59,840 nt of DNA from contig JAAFIV010000029.1 in NCBI GenBank assembly GCA_013298775.1, positions 1 to 59,840 on the forward strand, read 5' to 3'. Origin of the DNA: Ignavibacteria bacterium (GTDB lineage Bacteria > Bacteroidota > Ignavibacteria > Kapaibacteriales > UBA4661). The position numbers were made by a program, and so were the translations under genes. Of this stretch, positions 8,977 to 17,421 are shown one piece after another (positions within the stretch are counted from its first letter, which is position 1; the number at the start of each line of letters is the position of its first letter). Under the pieces are notes generated by a model, which had not been told where the DNA came from, searched no databases, and worked only from the letters and a program-made list of their open reading frames with translations.

Positions 8977-9118
8977 GTCACCTTACGCACACCCTCGCGC
9001 CGCCCTCACCCCTCGCTGCGCGAGACCCGCTCCCAGAGGGAGAGGGTTAGTGGAGACTAGCTCTGAAGCCCTCTCCCTCTGGGAGAGGGTTGGGTGAGGG
9101 TCTTGTGCGTAAGGTGAG
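8977..9118. mobile_element. MITE-like element, family F1, second copy
   Basis: 142 bp, the same length as the copy at 3857-3998, with roughly seven base differences by eye. Terminal repeats: tcaccttacgcac (8978-8990) and its complement (9105-9117). Flanks are ttgttat (8970-8976) and ttattat (9119-9125), which match at 6 of 7 positions and fit an ageing 7-bp target duplication. It lies directly upstream of the MazF-like gene. The remainder of 8765-9162 shows no gene. Confidence 0.85.
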
Positions 9119-9162
9119 TTATTATGTCATCAAGTGTGTTTTGTAACCTGGAGTGTGAAAAA

Positions 9163-9483
9163 ATGAGCATGAATACCCCTAAGCGTGGCGACATCTGGTT
9201 TGTACGCCTTCATCCGTCGGAATCGCCGACAATGGCTGTGGTGATGAATACCGAGCATGAAGAAGATGAGCCAATGTACTACACTGTCATTCCCCACGAA
9301 GCGCGTCCCGACGAGTTCCGCTTCGATGTGCCGATTGTCAATCGCTATATGCGCGATGGCGTTTTTAACGTGCAACGCCTTCATTCCGTGATGAAAAGCC
9401 AATTTGTCCAATCACTCGGCGTTCTTTCACCCAGCGACCTTGATGCTCTGCAAGACCGCTTGTATGCGTGGCTGGAGATGTAG
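9163..9483 (+). CDS. MazF/PemK-like protein (possible endoribonuclease toxin), solitary
   Basis: 106 aa from the ATG at 9163, which has ggag nine bases upstream. The frame is open 13 codons earlier without good support. The pattern KRGDIWFVRL, then MAVVMN, YYTVIPHEA and VNVQRLHSV-like segments (FNVQRLHSVMKSQ), fits the PemK/MazF fold, whose toxins cut mRNA. No antitoxin gene was found upstream, where a MITE sits, or downstream. It could be an orphan toxin, a degenerate one, or a housekeeping relative. Catalytic residues were not verified. Confidence 0.7.
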   Translation: MSMNTPKRGDIWFVRLHPSESPTMAVVMNTEHEEDEPMYYTVIPHEARPDEFRFDVPIVNRYMRDGVFNVQRLHSVMKSQFVQSLGVLSPSDLDALQDRLYAWLEM

Positions 9484-9665
9484 TTGGAGTTGGAAATTGT
9501 CTCTTCGTGCTGCGGTCTCATCACATTTTCAATGCCTTTCATTTGTGCAATACTATTCGGGAATCCTAGTTGTTCTCCACTCTATACATTACTCAGCCGC
9601 CGCCAGCACACGATGAAGAAAGCCTCGCATAAAATTTTGTGTAGGTCGCCAAAAGAACGTAATTT

Positions 9666-10802
9666 GTGATGCTTTATCAAGAACACTGCTCGGCAACATG
9701 GAATGTTTGTCTCTTTCACCAAACGGCAGCGTTCCTTCATTCATTTATTCATTCAACCATCACTCGCTTGAATACTTCTGTTTCTTCTCCGATTGTTTCG
9801 TCGCCTAAAACCTTCGTCGTTACTGGTGGTGCAGGGTTTATTGGCTCGCACCTCTCTTCCTACCTTCTTCGACATGGGCATACTGTGTACGCCTTGGATA
9901 ATCTCTCGACGGGCAGCATGGAAAATATCACGGCTGTTCGCGCAGGGCTTGAAAATGTTCATAAACCTGAGCATTCATCGCGCTTTCACTTCATTCGCGA
10001 TGATATTATGAACCAAACCGTACTTGACCGTATCATGTCGCAAGCAGATATTGTCGTGCATTTGGCAGCAGCCGTTGGCGTGCAGCTTATCGTCGAGAAG
10101 CCCGTGCATACGATTGAAACAAACATCATGGGCAGCGAAATTGTGCTAAAAACCGCGCTTCGCTACGGGTGCCGCGTGATGCTTGCCAGTACATCGGAAG
10201 TGTATGGAAAAGGCGTAAAAATTCCTTTCAACGAAGAAGACGATGTGTTGCTTGGAACAACGAATAAATCACGCTGGGCGTATGCTGCCAGCAAAATGAT
10301 TGATGAATTTTTGGGCTTGGCGTATTTCCAAGAATATGGTTTGGAAGTGGTTCCGTTTCGCCTCTTCAATACGGTAGGAGCGCGACAAACAGGACGTTAC
10401 GGCATGGTTATTCCACGCTTTGTGCAACAGGCATTGCGCGGAGATGATATTCAAGTGTTTGGCGATGGCACGCAAAGCCGTTGTTTTTGCGATGTGCGTG
10501 ATGTAATTGAAGCAATTTATGGTCTCTCCATGCACAAAGACGCACCCGGAACGCTCTACAACGTTGGAAGCAACGAAGAAATTAGCATGATGGATTTAGC
10601 AAAAAAAGTCCGCCAAATGGCTGGCAGCGCGTCGGATATTCGCCTTGTGCCGTATAGCGAAGCCTATCCGCCAGGTTTTGAAGATATGCAACGTCGTATG
10701 CCCGATAATTCTCGCATTCACGGGCTTTTGGGCTGGCAGCCAACACATTCGCTTGAGCAAATTTTACAAAGCGTCATTGATTTTGAACGCACACGGATAT
10801 AG
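9666..10802 (+). CDS. NAD-dependent epimerase/dehydratase (extended SDR; nucleotide-sugar type)
   Basis: An extended short-chain dehydrogenase that probably modifies a nucleotide sugar. It has the Rossmann motif GGAGFIGSHL near residue 53, the substrate-binding segment LASTSEVYG, and the catalytic pair YAASK (Tyr-x-x-x-Lys). FRLFNTVGARQTG and DGTQSRCFCDVRDV follow, as in UDP-glucose 4-epimerase or UDP-glucuronate decarboxylase relatives. Exact substrate cannot be assigned. The ~45 residues before the Rossmann strand are unusually long and rich in His and Ser, so the true start may be the TTG at 9768; no clear ribosome site distinguishes them. It stands alone, without other sugar genes nearby. 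Confidence 0.88.
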   Translation: MMLYQEHCSATWNVCLFHQTAAFLHSFIHSTITRLNTSVSSPIVSSPKTFVVTGGAGFIGSHLSSYLLRHGHTVYALDNLSTGSMENITAVRAGLENVHKPEHSSRFHFIRDDIMNQTVLDRIMSQADIVVHLAAAVGVQLIVEKPVHTIETNIMGSEIVLKTALRYGCRVMLASTSEVYGKGVKIPFNEEDDVLLGTTNKSRWAYAASKMIDEFLGLAYFQEYGLEVVPFRLFNTVGARQTGRYGMVIPRFVQQALRGDDIQVFGDGTQSRCFCDVRDVIEAIYGLSMHKDAPGTLYNVGSNEEISMMDLAKKVRQMAGSASDIRLVPYSEAYPPGFEDMQRRMPDNSRIHGLLGWQPTHSLEQILQSVIDFERTRI

Positions 10803-10869
10803 TTTTCTCTATTCCTGCCTTTCAGTGGTTTGTAGGTTATTGCAAGACTAGATGATTGCAAAAAATATA

Positions 10870-10991
10870 GGACTTTCGCAAACGGCGCAGACAAAAGTGT
10901 CTGCGCTACCATCAGGCTCTGGTTTCATCTGGCTTCGGTAGGACAGATACTCTTGTCTGCCCCATGAAACGAACCGTTTGCGAAAGTCTTT
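10870..10991. repeat. Palindromic double-hairpin element (agaca/tgtct type)
   Basis: Outer inverted repeat gactttcgcaaacgg (10871-10885) pairs perfectly with 10974-10988. Inside are two smaller hairpins built on gcagaca...tgtctgc and cagata...tgtctg. The flanks share aaatat (10863-10868 and 10992-10997), a possible short target duplication. A 12-bp tandem duplication (gcaagtattgaa, 11084-11107) lies downstream. Otherwise the 10803-11219 gap shows nothing coding. Confidence 0.75.
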
Positions 10992-11083
10992 AAATATTCA
11001 GAAAACAGACGACAGCACCACCACATTTTGCTGGACGTATGTTCGGGAAAGAATGAAAAACAAGATAAAAGAATGAATCCAAA

Positions 11084-11107
11084 GCAAGTATTGAAGCAAG
11101 TATTGAA
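11084..11107. repeat. 12-bp tandem duplication
   Basis: gcaagtattgaa occurs twice in direct succession (11084-11095 and 11096-11107), upstream of the sensor kinase gene. Confidence 0.8.
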
Positions 11108-11219
11108 GGAATCTTCGGGGGACGTTCTTTAATTATGTCTTTTTCGTTTTTTCTCATAACCTATTCATCACACAACGCTGTTTTTCGGCATTTTTTTAGG
11201 ATGATGTCGAAAAAGAAAG

Positions 11220-13367
11220 ATGCTGAAAAGAAGGATGTTCATGGAAATATTTGCTCGAATATTGCTTCAATGCTTTCGCTCACCAAAGGAGGCTTTGCCG
11301 TGCTTTGGAACGCGCTTGTATGGAAGCCAGTTCCGACGCGCTCTGTCTTCTTCTTCTTTCCTTTGTTTTTTTCTGCTTTGGGGAATGTCCAGCACTAGTG
11401 CGCCATTCCTCCATGCCGCTTCGCAAGGTGAACGCGGTCATGTTGATTCCCTGCTGCACGCGCTCGCCAAAACACCCCCAAATTCCGAACAACACGTACG
11501 CACCTTGCTGGAACTCAGTCTTGGCTATAACACGTATAAACCTGACAGTGCAATTCTCGTGAGTCGTCGCGCTATGGGCATGGCGGAAAAAATCCAATTT
11601 CCTTTCGGTATCGCAGAGGGCTTGCGTACAGAGGCTTTGGGGCAGCAACGCATTGGGCATTTTACAGATGCAACACGCTTGTATTTGCAAGCACTTCCTC
11701 TCTTTGAAAAACTCTCCGACACACTTGGTTTAGCAAATACATTCAACGGATTAGGCATTTCGTATTTTGAGCAAGCGGACTTTACCAACGCGCTTCAATT
11801 CTATCAAAAAGCCGAGCCGTTGTATCTGCGTTTGAATAACATGGCGCGGTATTGCTCGGTTCTGGCAAATATTGGCTACGTGTATGCGGAAATGAATTAT
11901 GTTGGCTTGGCGGAAGCATATACGCAACAATCTATTGCGGTGGCAGAAAAATACGATGTAAACGTTATCCGCATGTTTTCCGCAACCACCAAAGCAGATA
12001 TTTTTCGCCGGAGAGGGCTGATAGATTCTGCCGTAGCGTACCTTCAGAAATCACGCACTCTAGCGGACGTGATGACGGGAAATATCTTTACGCGGTCTCG
12101 TATGCACTTTATTTGGGGGATGACGCTCATTCAAGCCAAGCAGTTTGCAGAAGCGCAAAAGCATCTTGATACGTCATTGCTTCTCGCTACACAAGCAAAT
12201 ATGCGCTTTCGGATGCGAGATGCGTACAAGGGGTTTCAAATTCTTTATGAAGCGCAGCAGGATTTTCGCCAAGCCTACGGTTTTCAAGGCATCGTTGCTC
12301 GCTACAATGATAGCTTGTTTAATCAAGAAAGTGCGCGGCAAATTGCGTCCATGCAGCGCGAGGTGGAATCGCGCACGCAGAATGAGCGTATTGAGCTGCT
12401 CCAAAAAGAAAATGGTCTGCAACAGCGCGAGCGAAATATCATTATCGGTGTGGCTCTCGTCTTGTTTGGTGCTGGACTTGGCTTGATACAAGCCTTTCGG
12501 CGCACTCGTGCAACAAACGAGCGTCTGCAAGTGCAGAATGCAAACGTTTCGCGGCAAAAAGAAGAATTAGCCCAGAAGACCAGTGAAATTGCGGTTATCA
12601 ATACAGAATTGCAGCAAAAAAACACGCGCTTACTCGCCCTCAACGACGAAAAAAATCATTTCCTTGCCATTGCTGCACACGACCTCAAGAACCCTCTGAC
12701 GGGCATTCGCAGCTTGTCGGACTATCTCGGATTTGCGGAGTTACCGAAAGCGGAAGTACAACTTCTGGGTAATCGCATTAGCCAAACTGCCGAGCGAATG
12801 TTTACCTTAGTACAAAATCTGCTCGACATCAATGCCATTGAAAACGGCGGAATAGAGCTTGCTATCTGCACGTTTGACATAACGTCTGTCGTGGAAAACG
12901 TTGTGCAACAATACATGGATGTAGCCATTCAAAAAGATATTACCCTTCGCTATACCGTGCAATCAGCAAGGAATGATGCGGCTCAGGGGTCTTTTTTTGT
13001 GCAAGCAGATGAGCAATATATGGTTCAAATTTTGGATAATATCGTTTCCAATGCCATTAAGTATTCCCCTCTTGGCAAGCAAGTATTTATCAGGGTTCTA
13101 CGGAATGCAAGCTGTGTGCGGATAGAAGTGCAAGACGAAGGACAAGGCTTGAGCGATGAAGATAAACAGCATCTTTTTGGGAAATTTACCAAGCTCTCCG
13201 CACGTCCGACTGGCGGCGAGCATTCAACGGGCTTAGGCTTATCTATCGCGAAACAGCTTGTAGAAATGATGCACGGCACAATCTGGTGCGAATCCGAGTA
13301 TCTGCACGGAGCAACGTTTATTCTTGAATTTCCGCAAGGTGTTGAATCGCTTGAACTCCAATCGTAA
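11220..13367 (+). CDS. TPR-containing sensor histidine kinase
   Basis: Up to 715 aa. An N-terminal hydrophobic signal (SFLCFFLLWG) precedes a sensor region of TPR repeats (FNGLGISYFEQADFTNALQF, ANIGYVYAEMNYVGLAEAYT). One membrane segment follows (IIIGVALVLFGAGLGLIQA), then a coiled coil, a HisKA domain with His487 in AAHDLKNPL, and a HATPase with N-box ILDNIVSNAIKYS and G-boxes DEGQGL and STGLGLSIAK. The TPR part is probably outside the cytoplasm. No response regulator is adjacent. The start is uncertain: ATGs at 11220, 11235 and 11241 are in frame, and aagg lies 7 bp before the last. Paralogues are at 38397-40451 and 48076-50070. The stop codon overlaps a flanking repeat of a MITE. Confidence 0.92.
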   Translation: MLKRRMFMEIFARILLQCFRSPKEALPCFGTRLYGSQFRRALSSSSFLCFFLLWGMSSTSAPFLHAASQGERGHVDSLLHALAKTPPNSEQHVRTLLELSLGYNTYKPDSAILVSRRAMGMAEKIQFPFGIAEGLRTEALGQQRIGHFTDATRLYLQALPLFEKLSDTLGLANTFNGLGISYFEQADFTNALQFYQKAEPLYLRLNNMARYCSVLANIGYVYAEMNYVGLAEAYTQQSIAVAEKYDVNVIRMFSATTKADIFRRRGLIDSAVAYLQKSRTLADVMTGNIFTRSRMHFIWGMTLIQAKQFAEAQKHLDTSLLLATQANMRFRMRDAYKGFQILYEAQQDFRQAYGFQGIVARYNDSLFNQESARQIASMQREVESRTQNERIELLQKENGLQQRERNIIIGVALVLFGAGLGLIQAFRRTRATNERLQVQNANVSRQKEELAQKTSEIAVINTELQQKNTRLLALNDEKNHFLAIAAHDLKNPLTGIRSLSDYLGFAELPKAEVQLLGNRISQTAERMFTLVQNLLDINAIENGGIELAICTFDITSVVENVVQQYMDVAIQKDITLRYTVQSARNDAAQGSFFVQADEQYMVQILDNIVSNAIKYSPLGKQVFIRVLRNASCVRIEVQDEGQGLSDEDKQHLFGKFTKLSARPTGGEHSTGLGLSIAKQLVEMMHGTIWCESEYLHGATFILEFPQGVESLELQS

Positions 13368-13368
13368 T

Positions 13369-13550
13369 GCGAATTAAAAGATAGTTTTTGACGCTGATTG
13401 GACTGATTTCGCTGATAAACGCTGATTTCCAAATATGTTAGATAAGGTCAAAACAGTGATGTATTTTCAAAAAATCTGTGTTCTTCAGTGAAATCAGTCC
13501 AATCAGTGTCAAAAAAAAATCAATAACTTAGCCTAACTTTTAATTCGCAT
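13369..13550. mobile_element. MITE-like palindromic element at the kinase stop codon, 7-bp flanking repeat
   Basis: Ends gcgaattaaaag and cttttaattcgc form an inverted repeat (aatgcgaattaaaag at 13366-13380, complement at 13537-13551). A second palindrome lies inside (around ctgattggactgattt near 13394, complement near 13488). The 7-mer tcgtaat occurs exactly at 13362-13368 and 13551-13557. The left copy contains the last sense codon and TAA of the kinase, so the element entered at the stop codon without damaging it. The rest of 13368-13586 shows nothing else. Confidence 0.8.
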
Positions 13551-13586
13551 TCGTAATCATTTCCTTTCTTTTGAATCCAATTCTCT

Positions 13587-14606
13587 ATGCTGCGCCGTTT
13601 TTTGGAATTATGGAAAGAAACCTACGCTGCTCCTGCTTCCGAAGGCGCGGACGCTGCTTCCATTTCCACGCGGCAAAATGATTCTTTAAATGCGCGTACT
13701 GCCGTAGAAACGGCTCTCAGTGAGCTTTCCCACGCGGTGCAGCATATTGAAGAAACCTTGCAGCGTGCCACTCTGGACAAAACGCGCATTGATACAACGC
13801 TTCGAGAATATGAAACGCACGCTGCTACTTTGCACGAGAAAGCCAAAGCAGCCGTCCACGCAAGGAATGATGCCGCCGCGACGGAATATCTGGAGGAGCA
13901 ACGCGCCGCAGAAAGCATGATTGCTTCTTACAAGCGCATCGAAGGAAATATCCATTCCACGCTGCGCCGCTTGCAGGAACAACGCCGACGAATGGTAATT
14001 CAACGCGAGGAAATCCTTGCACAGCGCAGTATTATTGAGATGCAGCTCGCTTCGGCGAGAACACAGGATGAATTTGTACGCAATATTCAGGCACTTGGGC
14101 TTTCGCACGAGGCATTAGAACAGGAACTGCTCGAAACACAGGTACAATCAGCTCTTCAGACAGATGAGCAATCAATACATGCGGCTATTGATGAAGCAAC
14201 AACGCGTGCTTCCGTCCAAGAAGAACGCGCAATGCTTCTCAGCAGTCTGAATGCGGAATTAGAAGCGGAACGCCAGCAACAACGCCGTTTGGAAGAGGAA
14301 ACAATGCACAAACGTTTTCGGCTTGCTTTTCCCGAAAAACATCCCCCGCAAAGTCTGGCTACATCGGCAATCACCCAGCAATCGCATCACATCTCAACGC
14401 ATCACATCTCATCGCATCAAATCTCATCGCATCAAATCTCATCGCATCAAATCTCATCGCGTCAGCCTTCCAACGAAGAAATACTGCACCGTTTTTTTGA
14501 TGCACCGTCATCGCCTTCACCAGCAGACAAAGACTCTCTCATACCGACCAATCCTGAGCAGAAGCCATCCTCGAAAGAAGAAATGCTCAAGAAATTTTTT
14601 GAATGA
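13587..14606 (+). CDS. PspA/IM30-like coiled-coil protein with HQISS repeat linker
   Basis: 339 aa. Residues 30-245 are almost entirely helical and charged with coiled-coil periodicity (LRRLQEQRRRMVIQREEILA, ARTQDEFVRNIQAL), resembling phage-shock PspA/Vipp1 proteins that coat stressed membranes; the family call is tentative. Residues about 267-291 are five copies of a five-residue unit (HHIST/HHISS/HQISS). Beyond the linker, two short amphipathic motifs repeat: SNEEILHRFFD near 294 and SKEEMLKKFFE at the very C-terminus. The twin motif suggests duplicated docking peptides. It is transcribed with the upstream kinase but separated from it by a MITE. Confidence 0.72.
   Translation: MLRRFLELWKETYAAPASEGADAASISTRQNDSLNARTAVETALSELSHAVQHIEETLQRATLDKTRIDTTLREYETHAATLHEKAKAAVHARNDAAATEYLEEQRAAESMIASYKRIEGNIHSTLRRLQEQRRRMVIQREEILAQRSIIEMQLASARTQDEFVRNIQALGLSHEALEQELLETQVQSALQTDEQSIHAAIDEATTRASVQEERAMLLSSLNAELEAERQQQRRLEEETMHKRFRLAFPEKHPPQSLATSAITQQSHHISTHHISSHQISSHQISSHQISSRQPSNEEILHRFFDAPSSPSPADKDSLIPTNPEQKPSSKEEMLKKFFE
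14386..14460. repeat. 15-bp tandem repeat, five copies, in frame
   Basis: Units atcacatctcaacgc, atcacatctcatcgc and three copies of atcaaatctcatcgc lie head to tail inside the PspA-like gene, encoding the HQISS linker. The last three copies are identical, which points to recent expansion. Confidence 0.9.
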
Positions 14607-14803
14607 TGCCAAACGCTTTTGCACCTTGCGACACACAGCCAAGAATGTCCGTATTGCCGCAGACATACTGGCTTAAACATGAAAAACAGCCAGCCTTATT
14701 TGCACAATAGAACGCATCATTCTATCCACAATTTTACTTTTGAGCCTTCATCTTGTCTTCACATTCACCCCACAATACCTCCCCAATACGCTCATTCCTT
14801 CCC

Positions 14804-15661
14804 ATGTATGGGCTACTCGTTGTTCAACAGATCATTGCCGCAACAACGAACTTTGTCGCAAAATTTGCCAACAATGGCGCGGATGCTTTTACGATAGTCT
14901 TCTTACGCGGATGTATCACGGTTGCGGTATTCGCGCTGTGGTTCGCGCCCCAATACAAGCGTTTACCGCGTCTTCAGCGTGAAGATATTCCCCTTATTCT
15001 CGTGCTTGGTTTTTTGAATATCCCGTGCAATCAGGTCTTGTTCATTACAGGATTAAAATATACCACTCCGCCGAATGCCGCGCTTGCCTACGCGCTTGTT
15101 CCAGCCTTTACGCTGGCAATTACGGTACTGCTTTTTAAGCAACCAACAACATGGATAAAAGTTCTGGGAATCGCGCTCGCACTCACAGGAACGGCACTCG
15201 TCCTCTTTGAGCGAGGAATTGATATTCGTTCGGAGTTTTTCTTGGGAAACATGCTGGAACTTGGCGCAGCCTTTTCGTGGGCATGGTTCAGCTTGATTGG
15301 CAAACGCCTCTCAGAACGCTACGGTGCGCTCTACAGCACGGCATTGGCAATGTTTGCTGGTATGCTTTGGTACGCGCCTGTGTTCCCTTTCCTCCCCACG
15401 ACCATCCCCCTTGCGGCAGTAGATTCTACCACGCTGCTTTTTGCGGCGTATCTTGGTATTATCACATCGGTTTTGGGATATTTCCTGTGGTACTACGCAC
15501 TTTCACGGATTCCAGCAAGTAATGTCGTGGTGTTCAGCAATTTGCAACCTGTTTTTGTCACTATTATGGCGATTTTCCTTTTTGGGACATATCCATCACC
15601 GCTTTTTTTGCTGGGCGGCGCGTGTGTGCTGGCAGGCGTGGTGGTTACGCAGCGCGGGTGA
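14804..15661 (+). CDS. EamA-family membrane transporter (DMT superfamily)
   Basis: About 285 aa from the ATG at 14804; the frame can extend to a TTG at 14753, and no ribosome site decides. The protein is ten hydrophobic helices arranged as two EamA halves (TNFVAKFANNGADAFTIVFL in the first, GAAFSWAWFSLIGKRLSERY in the second). Such proteins export or import small metabolites such as amino acids; the substrate is unknown. The gene converges on the MATE gene downstream. Confidence 0.88.
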   Translation: MYGLLVVQQIIAATTNFVAKFANNGADAFTIVFLRGCITVAVFALWFAPQYKRLPRLQREDIPLILVLGFLNIPCNQVLFITGLKYTTPPNAALAYALVPAFTLAITVLLFKQPTTWIKVLGIALALTGTALVLFERGIDIRSEFFLGNMLELGAAFSWAWFSLIGKRLSERYGALYSTALAMFAGMLWYAPVFPFLPTTIPLAAVDSTTLLFAAYLGIITSVLGYFLWYYALSRIPASNVVVFSNLQPVFVTIMAIFLFGTYPSPLFLLGGACVLAGVVVTQRG

Positions 15662-15676
15662 GGGGTGGAGGATAAG

Positions 15677-15718
15677 GATGAAGTATGAAAGATGAAGTAT
15701 GAAAGATGAAGTATGAAA
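15677..15718. repeat. 14-bp tandem repeat, three copies
   Basis: gatgaagtatgaaa occurs three times without interruption (15677-15690, 15691-15704, 15705-15718) between the convergent EamA and MATE genes. Confidence 0.9.
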
Positions 15719-15770
15719 AGAAAAATGGCGATAGAAATCGCATTAACACAAGAATTTGGGTGATTATCTT

Positions 15771-17102
15771 TCACATCTCAATTGTGCGACTGCGCCGAGC
15801 GAAGCGGAAGAAAAAGAGTGTCGAGGCAACGCTCAAGCCAACTAAATATCCTGTCCAAATCCCGATTTCACGCCATCCCCAGACGAATGCGGCAACGTAA
15901 CTTATGGGCAACGAAACAAGAATATATGCCACAAACGCAATAATCGTCGGTGCTTTCGCATCGGTGAGCGCACGTAATGTCCCTAGCATAACGGTCTGGA
16001 GACCATCGAACAACTGAAAGAAACCGCCAATCGTGATGAGACCTGCTGCCATCGCAATCACGGCTGGGTCGCTCACGTACAGTGTGGGAATGGAATAGCG
16101 AGCGAAGAAGAATGCAAGCGCGGTACAGGTCATATACACAAGCACAATATGCGAAGCAGCAAAACCCGCAAGGCGCATATTTTCTCGGTCTTTTGCGCCT
16201 AAATACTGGCTAACGCGAATAGTAGCTGCCGCCGAGATACCCGTCGCGCCCATGAAGGTAAGTGCTGCTGCGCCCATTGCAATTTGGTGAGAAGCCAGTT
16301 CTACTGCGCCAAGCCAGCCCATCATAATTGCACCAAGCGCGAAGGCTGCTACTTCCAAAATTGTTTGCCCACCAAGCGGAATACCCAAGCGAACATACTC
16401 TTTGATTTTTGCAGCATCAAAGCGAGCATTCTTCAGAGCTGCGCGATATGGCGCGAAGTGCGATGAAAAGCGAAATATCGCGTAAAAACTTACTGCCATT
16501 GAACAGCGCGATACAAAAGTTGCCACACCTGAACCTGCCACGCCAAGCGCAGGAAAGCCCCATTTTCCATTGATAAGCACATAATTCAGACCGATATTCA
16601 GAACTATTTCCTGCACGGTAATAACAGCCGCAGCCCGCGTATTTCCTACGCCTTCAGCAAATTGCTTAAAAGAAGCAAAGACCATGACGGGCAGAATGGA
16701 GAAAATCATCAAGAAATAAAACGGACGTGCAAGGCGCACCACTTCTGGCTGCTGTCCCATATTCTCCAAGAAAAAGCCAACCACCAGCATCAGCAATGTA
16801 ACAGCCACGCCTAATCCCAAATTAGCAACTGCGCCATTTTTCAGCCAATCCGCCGCTTCTTGAATATCGCCCTTGCCTTTTGCTGCACCCACAAACGGGG
16901 TCATTGCTATCGCAAAACCAATGCAATACAGTAAGCCGCCAATAAACACATTATGACCAAACGATGAGGCTGCAAGCGGCACCGTACCGAGCTTCCCGAC
17001 CATAATATTATCCGTAATCTGCACAATCATGTGTCCGATTTGCGTAAACATCACCGGAACAGCAAGAATAATTGTTTCTTTGTAATGACTTCGATAGCGC
17101 AT
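15771..17102 (-). CDS. MATE-family multidrug/cation antiporter (NorM-like)
   Basis: 443 aa from the ATG at 17102, chosen because MRYRSHYKETIILAVPVMFT is the usual N-terminus; the frame is open 22 codons further. About twelve membrane helices in two homologous halves are visible, with the family patterns QITDNIMVGKLG, PFVGAAKGKGD and GATGISAAATIRVSQYLGAK. MATE proteins expel cationic drugs or metabolites in exchange for sodium or protons. It is the last gene of a minus-strand run, but F2 repeat sequence separates it from alkB, so co-transcription is doubtful. Confidence 0.93.
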   Translation of the reverse strand: MRYRSHYKETIILAVPVMFTQIGHMIVQITDNIMVGKLGTVPLAASSFGHNVFIGGLLYCIGFAIAMTPFVGAAKGKGDIQEAADWLKNGAVANLGLGVAVTLLMLVVGFFLENMGQQPEVVRLARPFYFLMIFSILPVMVFASFKQFAEGVGNTRAAAVITVQEIVLNIGLNYVLINGKWGFPALGVAGSGVATFVSRCSMAVSFYAIFRFSSHFAPYRAALKNARFDAAKIKEYVRLGIPLGGQTILEVAAFALGAIMMGWLGAVELASHQIAMGAAALTFMGATGISAAATIRVSQYLGAKDRENMRLAGFAASHIVLVYMTCTALAFFFARYSIPTLYVSDPAVIAMAAGLITIGGFFQLFDGLQTVMLGTLRALTDAKAPTIIAFVAYILVSLPISYVAAFVWGWREIGIWTGYLVGLSVASTLFFFRFARRSRTIEM

Positions 17103-17162
17103 AAATACTGGGTTGTGTGAAAATGGACAGGAATGGAGTATGGAACTATGTGTGCAAGCCAA

Positions 17163-17313
17163 GTACACGATTTTTGAAGTAAATAATGATTATTAGAACG
17201 CGGATTTGAGGACGCAAGAGGACTTTAAGGATAGAAAAAAGTCCTCAACATCCTGAGAGTCTGGGCTTCATCTGCGTTCAAAACCATCATTGTGTACTTT
17301 AAGAATCATGTAT
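17163..17313. repeat. Palindromic element family F2, third (diverged) copy
   Basis: The ends form an imperfect terminal inverted repeat: gtacacgatttttgaagta near 17163, complement of taagaatcatgtat near 17300. Inside is the aacgcgga/tctgcgtt palindrome, with stretches shared with the 1-141 and 2795-2958 copies (gtcctcaacatcctgagagt). It fills most of the 17103-17421 gap. A short caaggcagcatgctgccttg palindrome follows at about 17349. Confidence 0.7.
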
Positions 17314-17348
17314 TAGACTTTATTCCGAATAGACTTTTTTACTAAACA

Positions 17349-17370
17349 AGGCAGCATGCTGCCTTGCTCC
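17349..17370. repeat. caaggcagcatgctgccttg palindrome
   Basis: A perfect 20-base palindrome between the F2 copy and the alkB stop codon. A related cagcatgctgccttgctc motif is found near 34481, also downstream of a minus-strand gene. Function unknown; it could form a hairpin in RNA. Confidence 0.55.
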
Positions 17371-17421
17371 AAAACTCTAAAAACCTTATTCGAGATAAAC
17401 TCTATTGAGCTAGTTTCTTAG

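Noticed and set aside
8726-9097. Possible antitoxin frame before the MazF-like gene
   Set aside because: Its second half is the F1 element and its first half overlaps the end of the vWA/OmpA gene; no antitoxin features.
14386-14460. Possible CRISPR-like array
   Set aside because: Units are 15 bp, directly adjacent, without spacers, and translated in frame.
15728-15741. Small hairpin gcgat/atcgc between EamA and MATE genes as a terminator
   Set aside because: The stem has only five pairs and the T-tract is poor.
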